Source of the DNA: an uncultured Bacteroides sp.
GTDB taxonomy: Bacteria > Bacteroidota > Bacteroidia > Bacteroidales > Bacteroidaceae
NCBI GenBank assembly: GCA_944321495.1
Contig: CALULP010000026.1
Coordinates: 1 to 32,445, forward strand
Length of the DNA stretch: 32,445 nt
Direction: 5' to 3'
Both the position numbers and the translations under genes were made by a program. This document shows positions 1 through 8,438 of this stretch, one piece after another; within the stretch, counting starts at the first letter, position 1, and the number at the start of each line of letters is the position of its first letter. Below the pieces are notes generated by a model, which was not told where the DNA came from, ran no database searches, and was given only the letters and a program-made list of their open reading frames with translations.

Positions 1-23
1 ACAAAAAATCTATAACAACAGGT

Positions 24-110
24 GGGCTAAGTGGTCAATACTATTTTGGCCAAAAGGGTCAATCATATTGTAGCCAAAGGGGACATTCCTGTTTGGCCAA
101 AAGGGTCAAA
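24..110. repeat. Four-copy ~23.5 bp repeat, candidate IS21-type element end
   Basis: Four related 16-17 bp units start near 24, 47, 70 and 94. Their core resembles TGGCCAAAAGGGTCAA. The units at 45-62 and 92-109 are identical over 18 bp, and the other two are diverged. Arrays of several related repeats at each terminus are characteristic of IS21-family insertion sequences, whose ends finish in CA. Here a CA sits at 107-108. No transposase is visible because the window begins here. The last unit overlaps the topA stop codon. The assignment to IS21 is inference; the repeat array itself is seen directly. Confidence 0.5.
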
Positions 111-2466
111 GTCGCGTGGCTTTTCCATTTTTCGACCTGCGGCCCGGTGTCTTTTTACCCGCATTCTTTTCCTCTTGCAGTTTCACCAGTTGCAGGCACG
201 ACTGCAGGCTCAGGTCGGCAGGCTCGATGTCCTTGGGGATTTTGTAGTTATTGCCCTTGTAGGCGATGTAAGGCCCGTAGCGGCCGTTCAGGATTTCCAG
301 TTCCGGTTCTTCCTCAAACTTCTTGATGTGGCGTTTGGCCTCGGCGGCCTGTTTCTCCTGCAACAGGCCGATGGCTTCGTCCAAGGTGACGGTCAGCGGG
401 TCTTGCCCCTTCAGGGATACGTAGGTGCTGCCCGTGTGGATGTAGGGGCCAAAGCGTCCGGCGCCTACGGTGACGGTCTTGCCTTCGTATTCACCCAGGG
501 TGCGGGGCAGTTTGAACAGTTCCAATGCCTCCTCTAAGGTTACGGTTTCCATTGACATGTCCTTACGCAGCTGGGCAAAGCGCGGTTTTTCCGGGTCTTC
601 GGCGGTGCCAATCTGCACCATGGGGCCGAAACGCCCGATTTTTACCGATACCTGCCGTCCGCTGGCGGGGTCGGTGCCCAGCACGCGCTCGCCTGCCCGG
701 TGGGCGCTCTTGGTGGCGATGGCCTTTTCCACCGAGGGGTGGAACTGCTTGTAGAAGGCGCTGAGCACGGCGGTCCATGACTTGTCGCCTTCGGCTATTT
801 CGTCAAACTCTTTTTCTACGGTGGCGGTAAAGTTGTAGTCCAGGATTTCCGGGAAGTATTCGGTCAGGAAGTCGTTGACCACAATGCCGGTGTCGGTGGG
901 CAGCAGCTTCGACTTCTCGGCGCCGTAGGTTTCCGTGCGCGTCTCGTCTTTCAGCTCGTTGCCTTCCAGCGTCAGGATGTTGTAGGGGCGTTCTTCCCCT
1001 TCCTTGTCGCCTTTCACCACATACTCGCGTTGCTGTATGGTGGAGATGGTAGGCGCGTAGGTCGACGGGCGGCCGATGCCCAGTTCTTCCAGCTTGCGCA
1101 CCAAGCTTGCCTCGGTGTAGCGGGGCGGATGCTGGCTGAAGCGCTCTATGGCAGTGATGTCCCGGCGTTCCAGCCGTTGCCCTATGGCAAGGGGCGGCAG
1201 CAGGCGGGTTTCGTCTTCCGGGTTCTCGGCTTCGTCGTCATACGATTCGCGGTACACGCGCAGGAAGCCGTCGAATTTCACCACCTCGCCGCTTGCCGTG
1301 AAGCTGTCTGCCGAGTTGCTGATGCTGATGTTGACCGTAGTCTTCTCTATCTCGGCGTCCGCCATCTGCGAGGCCAGGGTGCGCTTGCGTATCAGGTCGT
1401 AGAGCCGTTTCTCCTGGGCGCTGCCTTCTATCTTCGCCACTTCCATGTAGGTGGGGCGGATGGCTTCGTGGGCCTCCTGCGCGCCTTTGGTCTTGGTGGT
1501 GAAGTGGCGCGGATGCACGTAGCGTTCGCCCATCTTCTTGACAATGGTTTCCTTGCAGCCGTTGATGGCGTATTCTGAGAGGTTCACGGAGTCGGTACGC
1601 ATGTAGGTGATGTTTCCCGATTCGTAGAGCAGCTGTGCCACCCGCATGGTCTGTGCCACGGTGAAGCCCAGTTTGCGTGCGGCTTCCTGCTGTAAGGTCG
1701 ATGTGGTGAACGGCGGCGCAGGGCTTTTCTTCAGCGGCCGGGTCGTGATGTCGGATATGGTGAAAGTGGCCGTGCGGCAGTTTTCCAGCAACTGCATGGC
1801 TTCTTCCTTGGTCTTGATGCGGCGGCCTATTTCGGCTTTCAGTTCGATGGGCTTCCCGTCCTCGCCGGGCACCAGGAAGACGGCGGTGACGCGGTAGGCG
1901 GCTTCGCTGCGGAATGCCTGCACTTCGCGCTCGCGGTCCACGATGAGGCGCACGGCCACCGACTGCACGCGGCCTGCGGACAGGGCGGGCTTCACCTTGC
2001 GCCACAGCACGGGCGACAGCTCGAAGCCCACGATGCGGTCCAGCACGCGGCGTGCCTGCTGGGCGTTCACCAGGTTGAGGTCTATCTGGCGCGGGTGCTC
2101 GATGGCCTTCAGGATGGCGCCCTTGGTGATTTCGTGGAACACGATGCGTTTGGTGTGTTCGGGGTCCAGTCGCAGCACCTCGTACAGGTGCCAGGCAATG
2201 GCTTCTCCCTCGCGGTCCTCATCGGATGCCAGCCACACCGTTTCGGCTTGCCGGGCTTCTTCTTCCAGTTTGGCCACGACTTCTTTCTTGTCGGGCGGAA
2301 TGACGTAAGAGGGGTTGAAATTGTGAGCGACGTCTATGCTGAAGTCCCTTTTCTTCAGGTCGCGGATGTGCCCGTAGCTGGAAAGAACTTTGTAATCTTT
2401 TCCGAGAAACTTCTCGATGGTTTTTGCTTTTGCCGGAGACTCGACAATGACAAGGTTTTTCTGCAT
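106..2466 (-). CDS. topA: DNA topoisomerase I (type IA)
   Basis: This 786-residue type IA topoisomerase relaxes negatively supercoiled DNA through a 5'-phosphotyrosine intermediate. A Toprim domain lies at the N-terminus, with Glu9 in LVIVESPAKA and the acidic SDEDREG motif at 81-87. The active-site tyrosine is Tyr288 in NITYMRTDS. The C-terminus carries three topoisomerase C-terminal repeats with the motifs GRFGPMV, GRFGPYI and GRYGPYI, and it ends in a basic tail. No four-cysteine zinc fingers of the E. coli type are seen, as is usual in Bacteroidetes. The start is the ATG at 2466, 40 bp below a TACTTTTG box. The stop codon TGA falls inside the repeat array at the window edge, so the last residues may have been altered by an insertion. 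Confidence 0.97.
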   Translation of the reverse strand: MQKNLVIVESPAKAKTIEKFLGKDYKVLSSYGHIRDLKKRDFSIDVAHNFNPSYVIPPDKKEVVAKLEEEARQAETVWLASDEDREGEAIAWHLYEVLRLDPEHTKRIVFHEITKGAILKAIEHPRQIDLNLVNAQQARRVLDRIVGFELSPVLWRKVKPALSAGRVQSVAVRLIVDREREVQAFRSEAAYRVTAVFLVPGEDGKPIELKAEIGRRIKTKEEAMQLLENCRTATFTISDITTRPLKKSPAPPFTTSTLQQEAARKLGFTVAQTMRVAQLLYESGNITYMRTDSVNLSEYAINGCKETIVKKMGERYVHPRHFTTKTKGAQEAHEAIRPTYMEVAKIEGSAQEKRLYDLIRKRTLASQMADAEIEKTTVNISISNSADSFTASGEVVKFDGFLRVYRESYDDEAENPEDETRLLPPLAIGQRLERRDITAIERFSQHPPRYTEASLVRKLEELGIGRPSTYAPTISTIQQREYVVKGDKEGEERPYNILTLEGNELKDETRTETYGAEKSKLLPTDTGIVVNDFLTEYFPEILDYNFTATVEKEFDEIAEGDKSWTAVLSAFYKQFHPSVEKAIATKSAHRAGERVLGTDPASGRQVSVKIGRFGPMVQIGTAEDPEKPRFAQLRKDMSMETVTLEEALELFKLPRTLGEYEGKTVTVGAGRFGPYIHTGSTYVSLKGQDPLTVTLDEAIGLLQEKQAAEAKRHIKKFEEEPELEILNGRYGPYIAYKGNNYKIPKDIEPADLSLQSCLQLVKLQEEKNAGKKTPGRRSKNGKATRL

Positions 2467-2506
2467 AAATTACGGTTTAATGGTGCCCACAGCACTGAGT
2501 TTGCCG

Positions 2507-2514
2507 CAAAAGTA
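2507..2514 (-). promoter_or_regulatory. topA promoter -7 box (TACTTTTG)
   Basis: The minus strand reads TACTTTTG, a full match to the Bacteroides -7 consensus TAnnTTTG, 40 bp upstream of the topA ATG. No clear TTTG -33 element is seen at the usual spacing. Confidence 0.55.
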
Positions 2515-2600
2515 AGGAAAAAAGATACGTCCGGCCTTATATTGAAAGAGATTTTAGCAAAAAAATGTGTTAGGGCTATTTTTTACAGTTCCGGCACAGA

Positions 2601-2706
2601 CCTTCCCCTTACCTTCTCCTTACCCGCTCCTTATCTCCTCCTTTTGTCCGTTTGCCCTATGGAAAGGAAAAAGAGCGGACAAGGCAGGGTGAAGGTAAGG
2701 GTAAGG
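2601..2706. repeat. Dispersed structured repeat, copy A
   Basis: Positions 2608-2689 match 31432-31513 without gaps at about 75 of 82 bases. This copy is bounded by inverted arms at 2601-2613 (CCTTCCCCTTACC) and 2694-2706 (GGTAAGGGTAAGG), complementary at 12 of 13 positions. A second, inner stem joins TTGTCCG (2644-2650) to CGGACAA (2676-2682). It lies between topA and the beta-barrel gene. No reading frame in it is convincing. Confidence 0.75.
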
Positions 2707-2762
2707 CAGGGTGGGGAGAGAGGCTTTGTTTGTACAATTGTTTGACGGAGGGCGGGTGTATC

Positions 2763-4397
2763 TTAGAAGCGGATGCTGGCGCCGGCTGTGAAGTTGAACC
2801 CTTCGGCGGGATAGCCGGGATAGTACTGGTAGTCCTTGCCCAGCAGGTTGCCGATGCGGAGGTGTGCCGAAAGTATCTTCAGGAACTCGTAGCTGCCGCC
2901 CAGGTAGAGGTCGGTCACGGGGTCGGCTTTCACGCCGTTGTACCTGTCGCGGGTGACGGACCGGTAGCCGATGTGTACGCGCAGCGGGCTGATGGGGTGG
3001 ACGTCTATGCGGGCATCGGCCTCGAGGACAGGCTTGAATGCCAGCACGTAGAGGTCTTCGCCTTGCCCGGATGCCGACCACCGGCGGTAGGTGCCCTGCG
3101 CGGTGAAGGCGATGAGGTCGCGGTAGTCGTAGCTGATTTCCGCGCCGGCATACAGGTTGGCGGTGTCCCAGGTACCCAGCGTGAAAGTGTAATTCCCGTC
3201 GGCGGGCAGGGCTGTATAGAGGTCGTCTTCCAGGTTCTGATAGCCGCCGTACAGGTGCAGGTGGAAGCCGCCCAGGGTGCCTGTCTTGAACCCGATGGCG
3301 GCATTCAGTTGCTCGTAGGTGGCGGCAGGTTGGGCGGTGGCTTGCGCGTAGGGGTTGAAGCGTTCCAGGCGACGGAAATCGTTTTGCAGTTCGCCGCCCT
3401 TGGCTTGCAGGTAGACGGCACTCCGGGCAAAGCGGTAGGCGGCATAGATGTCGGGCGACACGCGGAACCGGTTGCCGAAGCCGAATGTCGGGTCGGCATG
3501 GACGCCCAGGTGGAATGCCCAGGCCTTGTTGTCGAAACGGTAGTAAGGGTTGAACCCGATGGAGGTGTGGTTGCTGAACGGGTTGTTGCGGTAGAAGAGG
3601 TTATCCATGCCGGCCCGTATGCCGATGGTCTGCTCGTCGGAAAGGCTTCCGGTGACGTGGGCCTTGGTGCGTGCCATGACTTCCTGTACATCGGTGAAAC
3701 TGACTTCATGCTGGCGTTGGTAGAACATCAGGTTGGTTTCGGCCTGGAATTGCAGGGGCAGGTCTTTGGCGGTAGAGGCTATGCCTATATGGAAGTCGCC
3801 CGCCGTGAACCGCTGTTTGTGGTCGGCTGCCCCGGGTAGGAAGTTGAAGTTGCTCAGGTCGAAATGCCCGGCAATGTCCATATCCACCTGGCGGAATGCG
3901 TGCCGGTAGTCCAGCTTTGCATGGGTGTGGTAGAAGTATGAATTCCACTTACTTGTGCTGCCGGGCAGGTCCAGCTTGCCGTCCATGCCGTCCATGCGGA
4001 ACGTCAGGTTGAGGCGGTCTTTCGGGGAGAGGCTGAACAGGTAGTTGGCGCGGATGTCGAGGTTGCCGTAGTTGCCGTAGCCCAGGCGCAGGTAGCCGGG
4101 GGTGGCTTTCGGGAGTGCCTGCCTGCCGGTGTAGGCAGGCATGTTTCCGGCGGGGATGTCGGCGAGCGGTTGCAGGCGGTTGTCGTATTCCACGGCTTTG
4201 GGTTGCACCACGGGGGCTTCGACGGCGGGTACGGCATTGACTTTGGCGGCGTCCCGGATGTCGGGGGTATATTCTTGCTCGACCACGACGGTGCGGTTCA
4301 GCGTGGTGTCTTGGGGCAGCGTTTGTGCCGGGCTTTTGGCCGGCAGTGCGGCAAGCATTAAGGCCGCGAGGGTGATAGTCCGTATGGTTTTCATCAT
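2763..4397 (-). CDS. TonB-dependent-receptor-like outer-membrane beta-barrel protein
   Basis: This 544-residue protein has an N-terminal signal peptide ending near SPAQ (residues 22-25). A proline- and valine-rich linker of about 60 residues follows. The rest is a long series of alternating aromatic/polar strands with short turns, ending in an aromatic residue (SIRF), which is the outer-membrane beta-barrel signature. There is no recognisable TonB plug domain and no carboxypeptidase-like N-terminal domain, so it is probably not a classical TonB receptor despite barrel similarity. Two adjacent ATG codons (4397, 4394) can serve as start. It lies 41 bp downstream of the large TPR gene on the same strand, so the two are probably co-transcribed and may act together in the envelope. 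The substrate is unknown. Confidence 0.75.
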   Translation of the reverse strand: MMKTIRTITLAALMLAALPAKSPAQTLPQDTTLNRTVVVEQEYTPDIRDAAKVNAVPAVEAPVVQPKAVEYDNRLQPLADIPAGNMPAYTGRQALPKATPGYLRLGYGNYGNLDIRANYLFSLSPKDRLNLTFRMDGMDGKLDLPGSTSKWNSYFYHTHAKLDYRHAFRQVDMDIAGHFDLSNFNFLPGAADHKQRFTAGDFHIGIASTAKDLPLQFQAETNLMFYQRQHEVSFTDVQEVMARTKAHVTGSLSDEQTIGIRAGMDNLFYRNNPFSNHTSIGFNPYYRFDNKAWAFHLGVHADPTFGFGNRFRVSPDIYAAYRFARSAVYLQAKGGELQNDFRRLERFNPYAQATAQPAATYEQLNAAIGFKTGTLGGFHLHLYGGYQNLEDDLYTALPADGNYTFTLGTWDTANLYAGAEISYDYRDLIAFTAQGTYRRWSASGQGEDLYVLAFKPVLEADARIDVHPISPLRVHIGYRSVTRDRYNGVKADPVTDLYLGGSYEFLKILSAHLRIGNLLGKDYQYYPGYPAEGFNFTAGASIRF

Positions 4398-4438
4398 GTA
4401 TGTGCTATGGTGTGTTGGATAAAGTCTGTTTCCCGGGG

Positions 4439-7400
4439 TTATTCGTTGCCGGTGGTTTCTGCATTTCCGGTTTGTCCAAGCTTGTCGAGCCGTTGCTGTA
4501 TCATGCCGGCAATGTCGTCATCGGCCTGGTAATTCTGTTGCAGGCTCAGCAGGTATTGGCGGGCGTCGAGGTTCTTGCCGGTTGCCATGTAGATGTCTGC
4601 CAGCAAGACGAAGCTGCGTGCCAGCCAGTAGGCGTGCGGGGTGCTTTGGTCGATGAAGTCCAGCACTTCTTTTTCGGCTGCGGCGTAGTCGCCTGCTTCA
4701 TACTGTTGGTTGGCGATGAGGTATTTGGCTTCGGCTCCGTAGAGGGTGCGGGTATCCTTGGCCAGCGGCTCCAGGTCGGCAAGGGCTTTGGCGCCGGCTT
4801 TCTGGCTGAGGTAGGCTTTGGCGCGGTCGTACAGGGCTTCGTCACGCCGCTCGGGCGACAGTTTGCCTTCGGCCAGCAGGGCGGTGGCGGCGTGGATGGT
4901 TTCGGCGTCATCGTGCATCAGCGTGCCGCAGCGCAAGGCGCCCAGCAGTCCCAGTTGGCGGTGTTCGGCGGTGGTGGCTTTGGCTTGCAGTTGCTTGTAG
5001 TCTGCCAAGGCCTGCGGGTATTGTTGCCGGTTGAACAGCACCTCGCCGCGCATCAGCAGCACTTCTTCGGTGTAGGGGCTGTCGGGGTATTCCAGCAGTC
5101 GGGAGGCATGTTGCAGCAGGTCGTCGTCGTTTTTCTCCTTCTTTGCAATGACGCACAGGCGGTAGTGTGCATTGAGGCGGAAGGCCCCGTCGGGATAGCT
5201 TTGTAGGTAGCGGTTGAGGCTGCTCTTTGCGGCGGCGGTTTCTCCTTTCATGTACACTCTTTCGGCGGCAGTGTAGGTCAGCGAGTCTTGTTCGGTGGGG
5301 TCGAAAGGAATGTTGCCGGGCAGTTGTGCGGCAAGGGCGGCAAACTCGTCCACGCGGTTGGCGTCGACGTAAATGGATTTAAGGTCGCGCATGGCGAGCC
5401 GTGCTTCTTCGCTGCCCGGGTAGCGGGTGATGACTTGCTTGTAGGCATCGATGGCCTGGTCGTAGTTGCCTGCCTGGTAGTAGAGCAATCCGATTTCGGC
5501 GGCTGCCTTCCGGCTGACGGGGCTTTGCGGGTATTTGTCCAGCAGCTGGCGGAAGGTGGCGATGGCGCGTGTGCTGTTGTCGCTTTGCACGTAGGAGCGC
5601 CCTTTCTCGTACAGCGCATTGACGTTGTAGGGCGATTGCGGATAGCGTGCCGCCAGGCGGTCGAGCAGGGCAATCTTGCCGTCGTAATCCTTTTGCAGTC
5701 CTGCCACCAGCGCCAGCTGGTAGAGCGAGTAGTCGCCCGAGGACGTGCCGAGGCGTTCCGCCCGTGTGTAGTATTGGTCGGCTTCGTTGAAGAGGCGGCT
5801 TTGCAGGTAGCAGTCGCCTATGCGGTTGCAGGCATCGGCTTGGAGGGTGGCATCTTCTTCCCGTCCTGCTTGCAGGAAGCGGAGGAATTGTGTCCTTGCG
5901 GCGTTGTAATCTTTCCGGTGGAAAGCGATGTAGCCCAGGTTGTAGTGGGCAAGGGCGACTGTTTTCCCGTTTTTGTCGGGGGTGGCGGACAGGTAGTCGT
6001 TGAAGCAGCGTTCGGCTTGCGGCATCTGTCCCAGGCGGTAGAGCGATTCGCCTTCCCAATAGATGGCGTTGCAGAGGATGTCGCGGGCGGCATTGCCCAG
6101 GGCAGAGGCGGTGGAGCGTGCTTCACGGAAGCGCGTGAGGGCTTGCGTGAAGTCGGTGTTGGCAAAACTCTGCGCGCCCAGTTGGAACAGTATGCGCGCT
6201 TGGGCTTTCCGTATCTGGGGGGTGGGGGCTTTGATGCGCTCGATGGAGGCAAGGGCGGCATCGTAGCTGCGGGTGCTCATGTACACGTCTACCAGGTAAC
6301 TGCTTACGCGGTCGGCATAGGCGGAGCCGGGGAAGTCGTTCAGGAATTTCTCGAATGCAGTGACCGATTCGCCGAAGGCGGAATAAGAGGTGTCATGGAT
6401 GCAAAGGATGTAGTTGTAGGCAGCCTGCTCCTGCACTTGCGGGTCGGCATTGTAGGCGGCAGCCTGCTCGAATGCCATGCGTGCCTGGGCCTTGTCGCCC
6501 ATTTGCAGGTGGGCAAGCCCCATGTGCAGGTAGGCGTTTTGGGCAAGGGTATCGTTGCCTATTGCCACTTCGCCGAGCAGTCCGGGCACCTGCGAGAAGG
6601 CGCCGCACCGGTAGCATGCCATGCCGTACATGTAGAGGGCGTCGCGGCGGGGCGTGCCTCCGGTGTTGTCTTGCAGGTATTGCGCGAAGCTGTTCATGGC
6701 TTCGCGGTACTTGCCGTAGTGGTAGCAGGCACTGCCTTCGATGCGGTGCATCTCGGCGGCGCGGGCTTCTCCGGGCCAGGCGGAAAGGTAGTTCTGGGCC
6801 ACGATTTCCGCTTTGTCGTAGTTGTTCCTTTGCAGGTAGATTTCGGCGATGTAATAAGGCACAAGCTTTTCGTAGGTTTCATCGGCCTGGAGGGAGAGGA
6901 AGCCTGCCAGCGCTTCGTCGTAGCGCCCTTGGGTGTAGCGGATGTAGGCAAGGTAGTACGTGCAGTCGGCTTCGTAGCGTGTGGCGGTGCTTCGCAGGGT
7001 TTCCAGCCAGATGGCGGCTTCTTGCAGGTTGCCCGTCTTCAGGTAGCTGACGGCCAGGCGGAAGGTCATGTCATCGCGTTCGGCGGCGGGCAGCAGCCCG
7101 AGGTCGGCCAGGCGGAAGGCCTGTACGGCCTCTGCATAGTCGCCTTGGGCAAAGTACACGGATGCCAGCAGAGCATGGATGCGGTTGGCGTGCGGCGTGT
7201 CGGGGTATTGGGAGAGGAAGGCCTGCAGGTTCTCCATGCATTGGTCGTCCTGAAGTTCGTAGGAGGTGCAGGCGAGCATGTAGGCCGCCTCTTGCCGCCG
7301 GGAGGCAGAGGGTAACGGCGCGTTTTCGGCATCGGTTTGCCGCAGGTAAGCCTGCAAGGGGGCGATGGCGGCGGTGTAGGCTTTCTGGCGGAACAGGGCG

Positions 7401-7516
7401 TGCCCTTCCTGGTAGAGCTGTTCGGGCGACGTGCTTTTGCCGCAGGTTTGTGCCGCGGCTTGCAAGGGGATGATGCAAAGTGCGGCGCAAAGCATTCGTA
7501 ACAGGTTGTATTTCAT
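4439..7516 (-). CDS. Large periplasmic tetratricopeptide-repeat protein
   Basis: This 1025-residue protein begins with a signal peptide (MKYNLLRMLCAALCIIPL, then AAAQ at about 20-23). Almost all the remainder is tetratricopeptide-type helical repeats, recognisable as pairs such as LYQEGHALFRQKAYTAAIAP, LYYQAGNYDQAIDAYKQVI and KYPQSPVSRKAAAEIG. Spacing of the units suggests about twenty repeats, with YfgC/BamD-like 'YPxSxxA' ends. TPR solenoids are protein-interaction scaffolds, and the signal peptide places this one in the periplasm or at the outer membrane. The gene is immediately upstream of a beta-barrel gene, which suggests a two-component envelope assembly. No enzymatic domain is seen. 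A TATCTTTG box lies 47 bp upstream of the ATG. Confidence 0.88.
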   Translation of the reverse strand: MKYNLLRMLCAALCIIPLQAAAQTCGKSTSPEQLYQEGHALFRQKAYTAAIAPLQAYLRQTDAENAPLPSASRRQEAAYMLACTSYELQDDQCMENLQAFLSQYPDTPHANRIHALLASVYFAQGDYAEAVQAFRLADLGLLPAAERDDMTFRLAVSYLKTGNLQEAAIWLETLRSTATRYEADCTYYLAYIRYTQGRYDEALAGFLSLQADETYEKLVPYYIAEIYLQRNNYDKAEIVAQNYLSAWPGEARAAEMHRIEGSACYHYGKYREAMNSFAQYLQDNTGGTPRRDALYMYGMACYRCGAFSQVPGLLGEVAIGNDTLAQNAYLHMGLAHLQMGDKAQARMAFEQAAAYNADPQVQEQAAYNYILCIHDTSYSAFGESVTAFEKFLNDFPGSAYADRVSSYLVDVYMSTRSYDAALASIERIKAPTPQIRKAQARILFQLGAQSFANTDFTQALTRFREARSTASALGNAARDILCNAIYWEGESLYRLGQMPQAERCFNDYLSATPDKNGKTVALAHYNLGYIAFHRKDYNAARTQFLRFLQAGREEDATLQADACNRIGDCYLQSRLFNEADQYYTRAERLGTSSGDYSLYQLALVAGLQKDYDGKIALLDRLAARYPQSPYNVNALYEKGRSYVQSDNSTRAIATFRQLLDKYPQSPVSRKAAAEIGLLYYQAGNYDQAIDAYKQVITRYPGSEEARLAMRDLKSIYVDANRVDEFAALAAQLPGNIPFDPTEQDSLTYTAAERVYMKGETAAAKSSLNRYLQSYPDGAFRLNAHYRLCVIAKKEKNDDDLLQHASRLLEYPDSPYTEEVLLMRGEVLFNRQQYPQALADYKQLQAKATTAEHRQLGLLGALRCGTLMHDDAETIHAATALLAEGKLSPERRDEALYDRAKAYLSQKAGAKALADLEPLAKDTRTLYGAEAKYLIANQQYEAGDYAAAEKEVLDFIDQSTPHAYWLARSFVLLADIYMATGKNLDARQYLLSLQQNYQADDDIAGMIQQRLDKLGQTGNAETTGNE

Positions 7517-7563
7517 GACAGGTAGTCTGTTGTGTGGGTTAGGTATGCGTAATGGTTGTCCGG

Positions 7564-7571
7564 CAAAGATA
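7564..7571 (-). promoter_or_regulatory. Promoter -7 box (TATCTTTG) of the TPR/beta-barrel operon
   Basis: The minus strand reads TATCTTTG, matching TAnnTTTG, 47 bp upstream of the TPR protein start. No good -33 TTTG is seen. Confidence 0.5.
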
Positions 7572-7610
7572 CGCTTTAAGGACGCAGCTTGTTGCGCCGG
7601 TTGTGTTTTT

Positions 7611-8135
7611 TTAGGAAATGGTGGCCAGCCAGCGTTGCAGTCCTTTGCGGATGGAGCCTAACCCGAAATCCTCGGGGCGGATGTCGGCAAAAGGCAGGAA
7701 GAAGGCATCGGCAACATCGTCCATGGCATGGAAGTGCGTGGTGCCGGCCACGGTACAGCGGAAGAACAGGTCGAGCGTGTGCACCTGGAAGCCGGAGTAC
7801 AGGTAGAGGTTGGGCAGGGAAAAGAGGTATTCGGCCTTCAGCACTTCCAGCCCTGTCTCTTCGCGCACTTCGCGTGCCACGCCTTCCTCGCCCGTTTCAA
7901 ATAGGTCGATGAAGCCGCCGGGCAGGTCGAGCGTCCCTTTGGCGGGGTCTTTGGCGCGGCGGCACACCAGCAGTTCGTCCCGCTCGTTGGTGATGAGGGC
8001 GACGGTGGAGGCGGACGAGTTGAAGTAGTACGTGAAGCCGCAGTCGGCGCATTGTTTGGACTTGAAGTTGTGTATCTCGAAGCGGGGCGAGCCGCACTTG
8101 GGGCAGTAGTGGAAAAGTGAAAGCGGATGTTCCAT
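7611..8135 (-). CDS. NUDIX hydrolase with N-terminal zinc ribbon
   Basis: This 174-residue enzyme is predicted to hydrolyse nucleoside-diphosphate-X substrates. The Nudix box is complete: a Gly at the start of GGFIDLFE, then seven residues, then REVREETGL, which fits GX5EX7REUXEEXGU. The N-terminus has two CxxC pairs (CPKCGS and CADCGF), a zinc ribbon like that of NudC-type NADH pyrophosphatases and related short Nudix proteins. The ATG at 8135 (MEHPLSLFHYCPKCG) is preferred over a start at 8222, because the extra upstream residues overlap the promoter and look non-coding. The exact substrate cannot be told from sequence alone. Confidence 0.9.
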   Translation of the reverse strand: MEHPLSLFHYCPKCGSPRFEIHNFKSKQCADCGFTYYFNSSASTVALITNERDELLVCRRAKDPAKGTLDLPGGFIDLFETGEEGVAREVREETGLEVLKAEYLFSLPNLYLYSGFQVHTLDLFFRCTVAGTTHFHAMDDVADAFFLPFADIRPEDFGLGSIRKGLQRWLATIS

Positions 8136-8189
8136 TGTCGGAGGATGTTTTTTTAGCGGTTTTTCGGTTGAGCCAACCCTATCGGCAGG

Positions 8190-8223
8190 CAAAGTTAGGA
8201 TGTTTGGGCGAATAACGCACAAA
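8190..8223 (-). promoter_or_regulatory. Promoter of the NUDIX gene
   Basis: On the minus strand a TTTG (8223-8220) is followed after 22 bp by TAACTTTG (8197-8190), a full match to TAnnTTTG. The spacer is slightly longer than the usual 19-21 bp. The predicted transcript begins about 50 nt before the ATG at 8135, which supports that start. Confidence 0.6.
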
Positions 8224-8290
8224 GGCGGGGCATTTATTTGCCGGGGCGGCGATTTTCCCTACCTTTGGAGGGTTTTAAGGAGGGGGTTGG

Positions 8291-8350
8291 TAGCGTAGTA
8301 TCGCCACCGACCAAGCGTAGTATCGCTACCGACCGGGCGTAGTATCGCCA
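8291..8350. repeat. Three 22-bp tandem repeats (GCGTAGTATCGC core)
   Basis: The 12-bp core GCGTAGTATCGC occurs perfectly at 8293, 8315 and 8337, a 22-bp period. The first two copies continue with YACCGACC. It lies in the 303-bp gap between the divergent NUDIX and comF genes, which otherwise holds only the NUDIX promoter and no gene. Confidence 0.85.
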
Positions 8351-8438
8351 GGAAAGCGGGAGTACAGTGCTATCGGGACGGTGGGAACGTGCCGTTTTCT
8401 TTGCCCGGGCACCCTTTGTAAATAGCTGTAAAACAGAT

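Noticed and set aside
5288..7315. Long plus-strand frame of 675 codons opposite the TPR gene
   Set aside because: It is a shadow of a high-GC gene: no start signal, no domain, Val/Gly-rich composition, while the minus strand has a signal peptide and TPR repeats.
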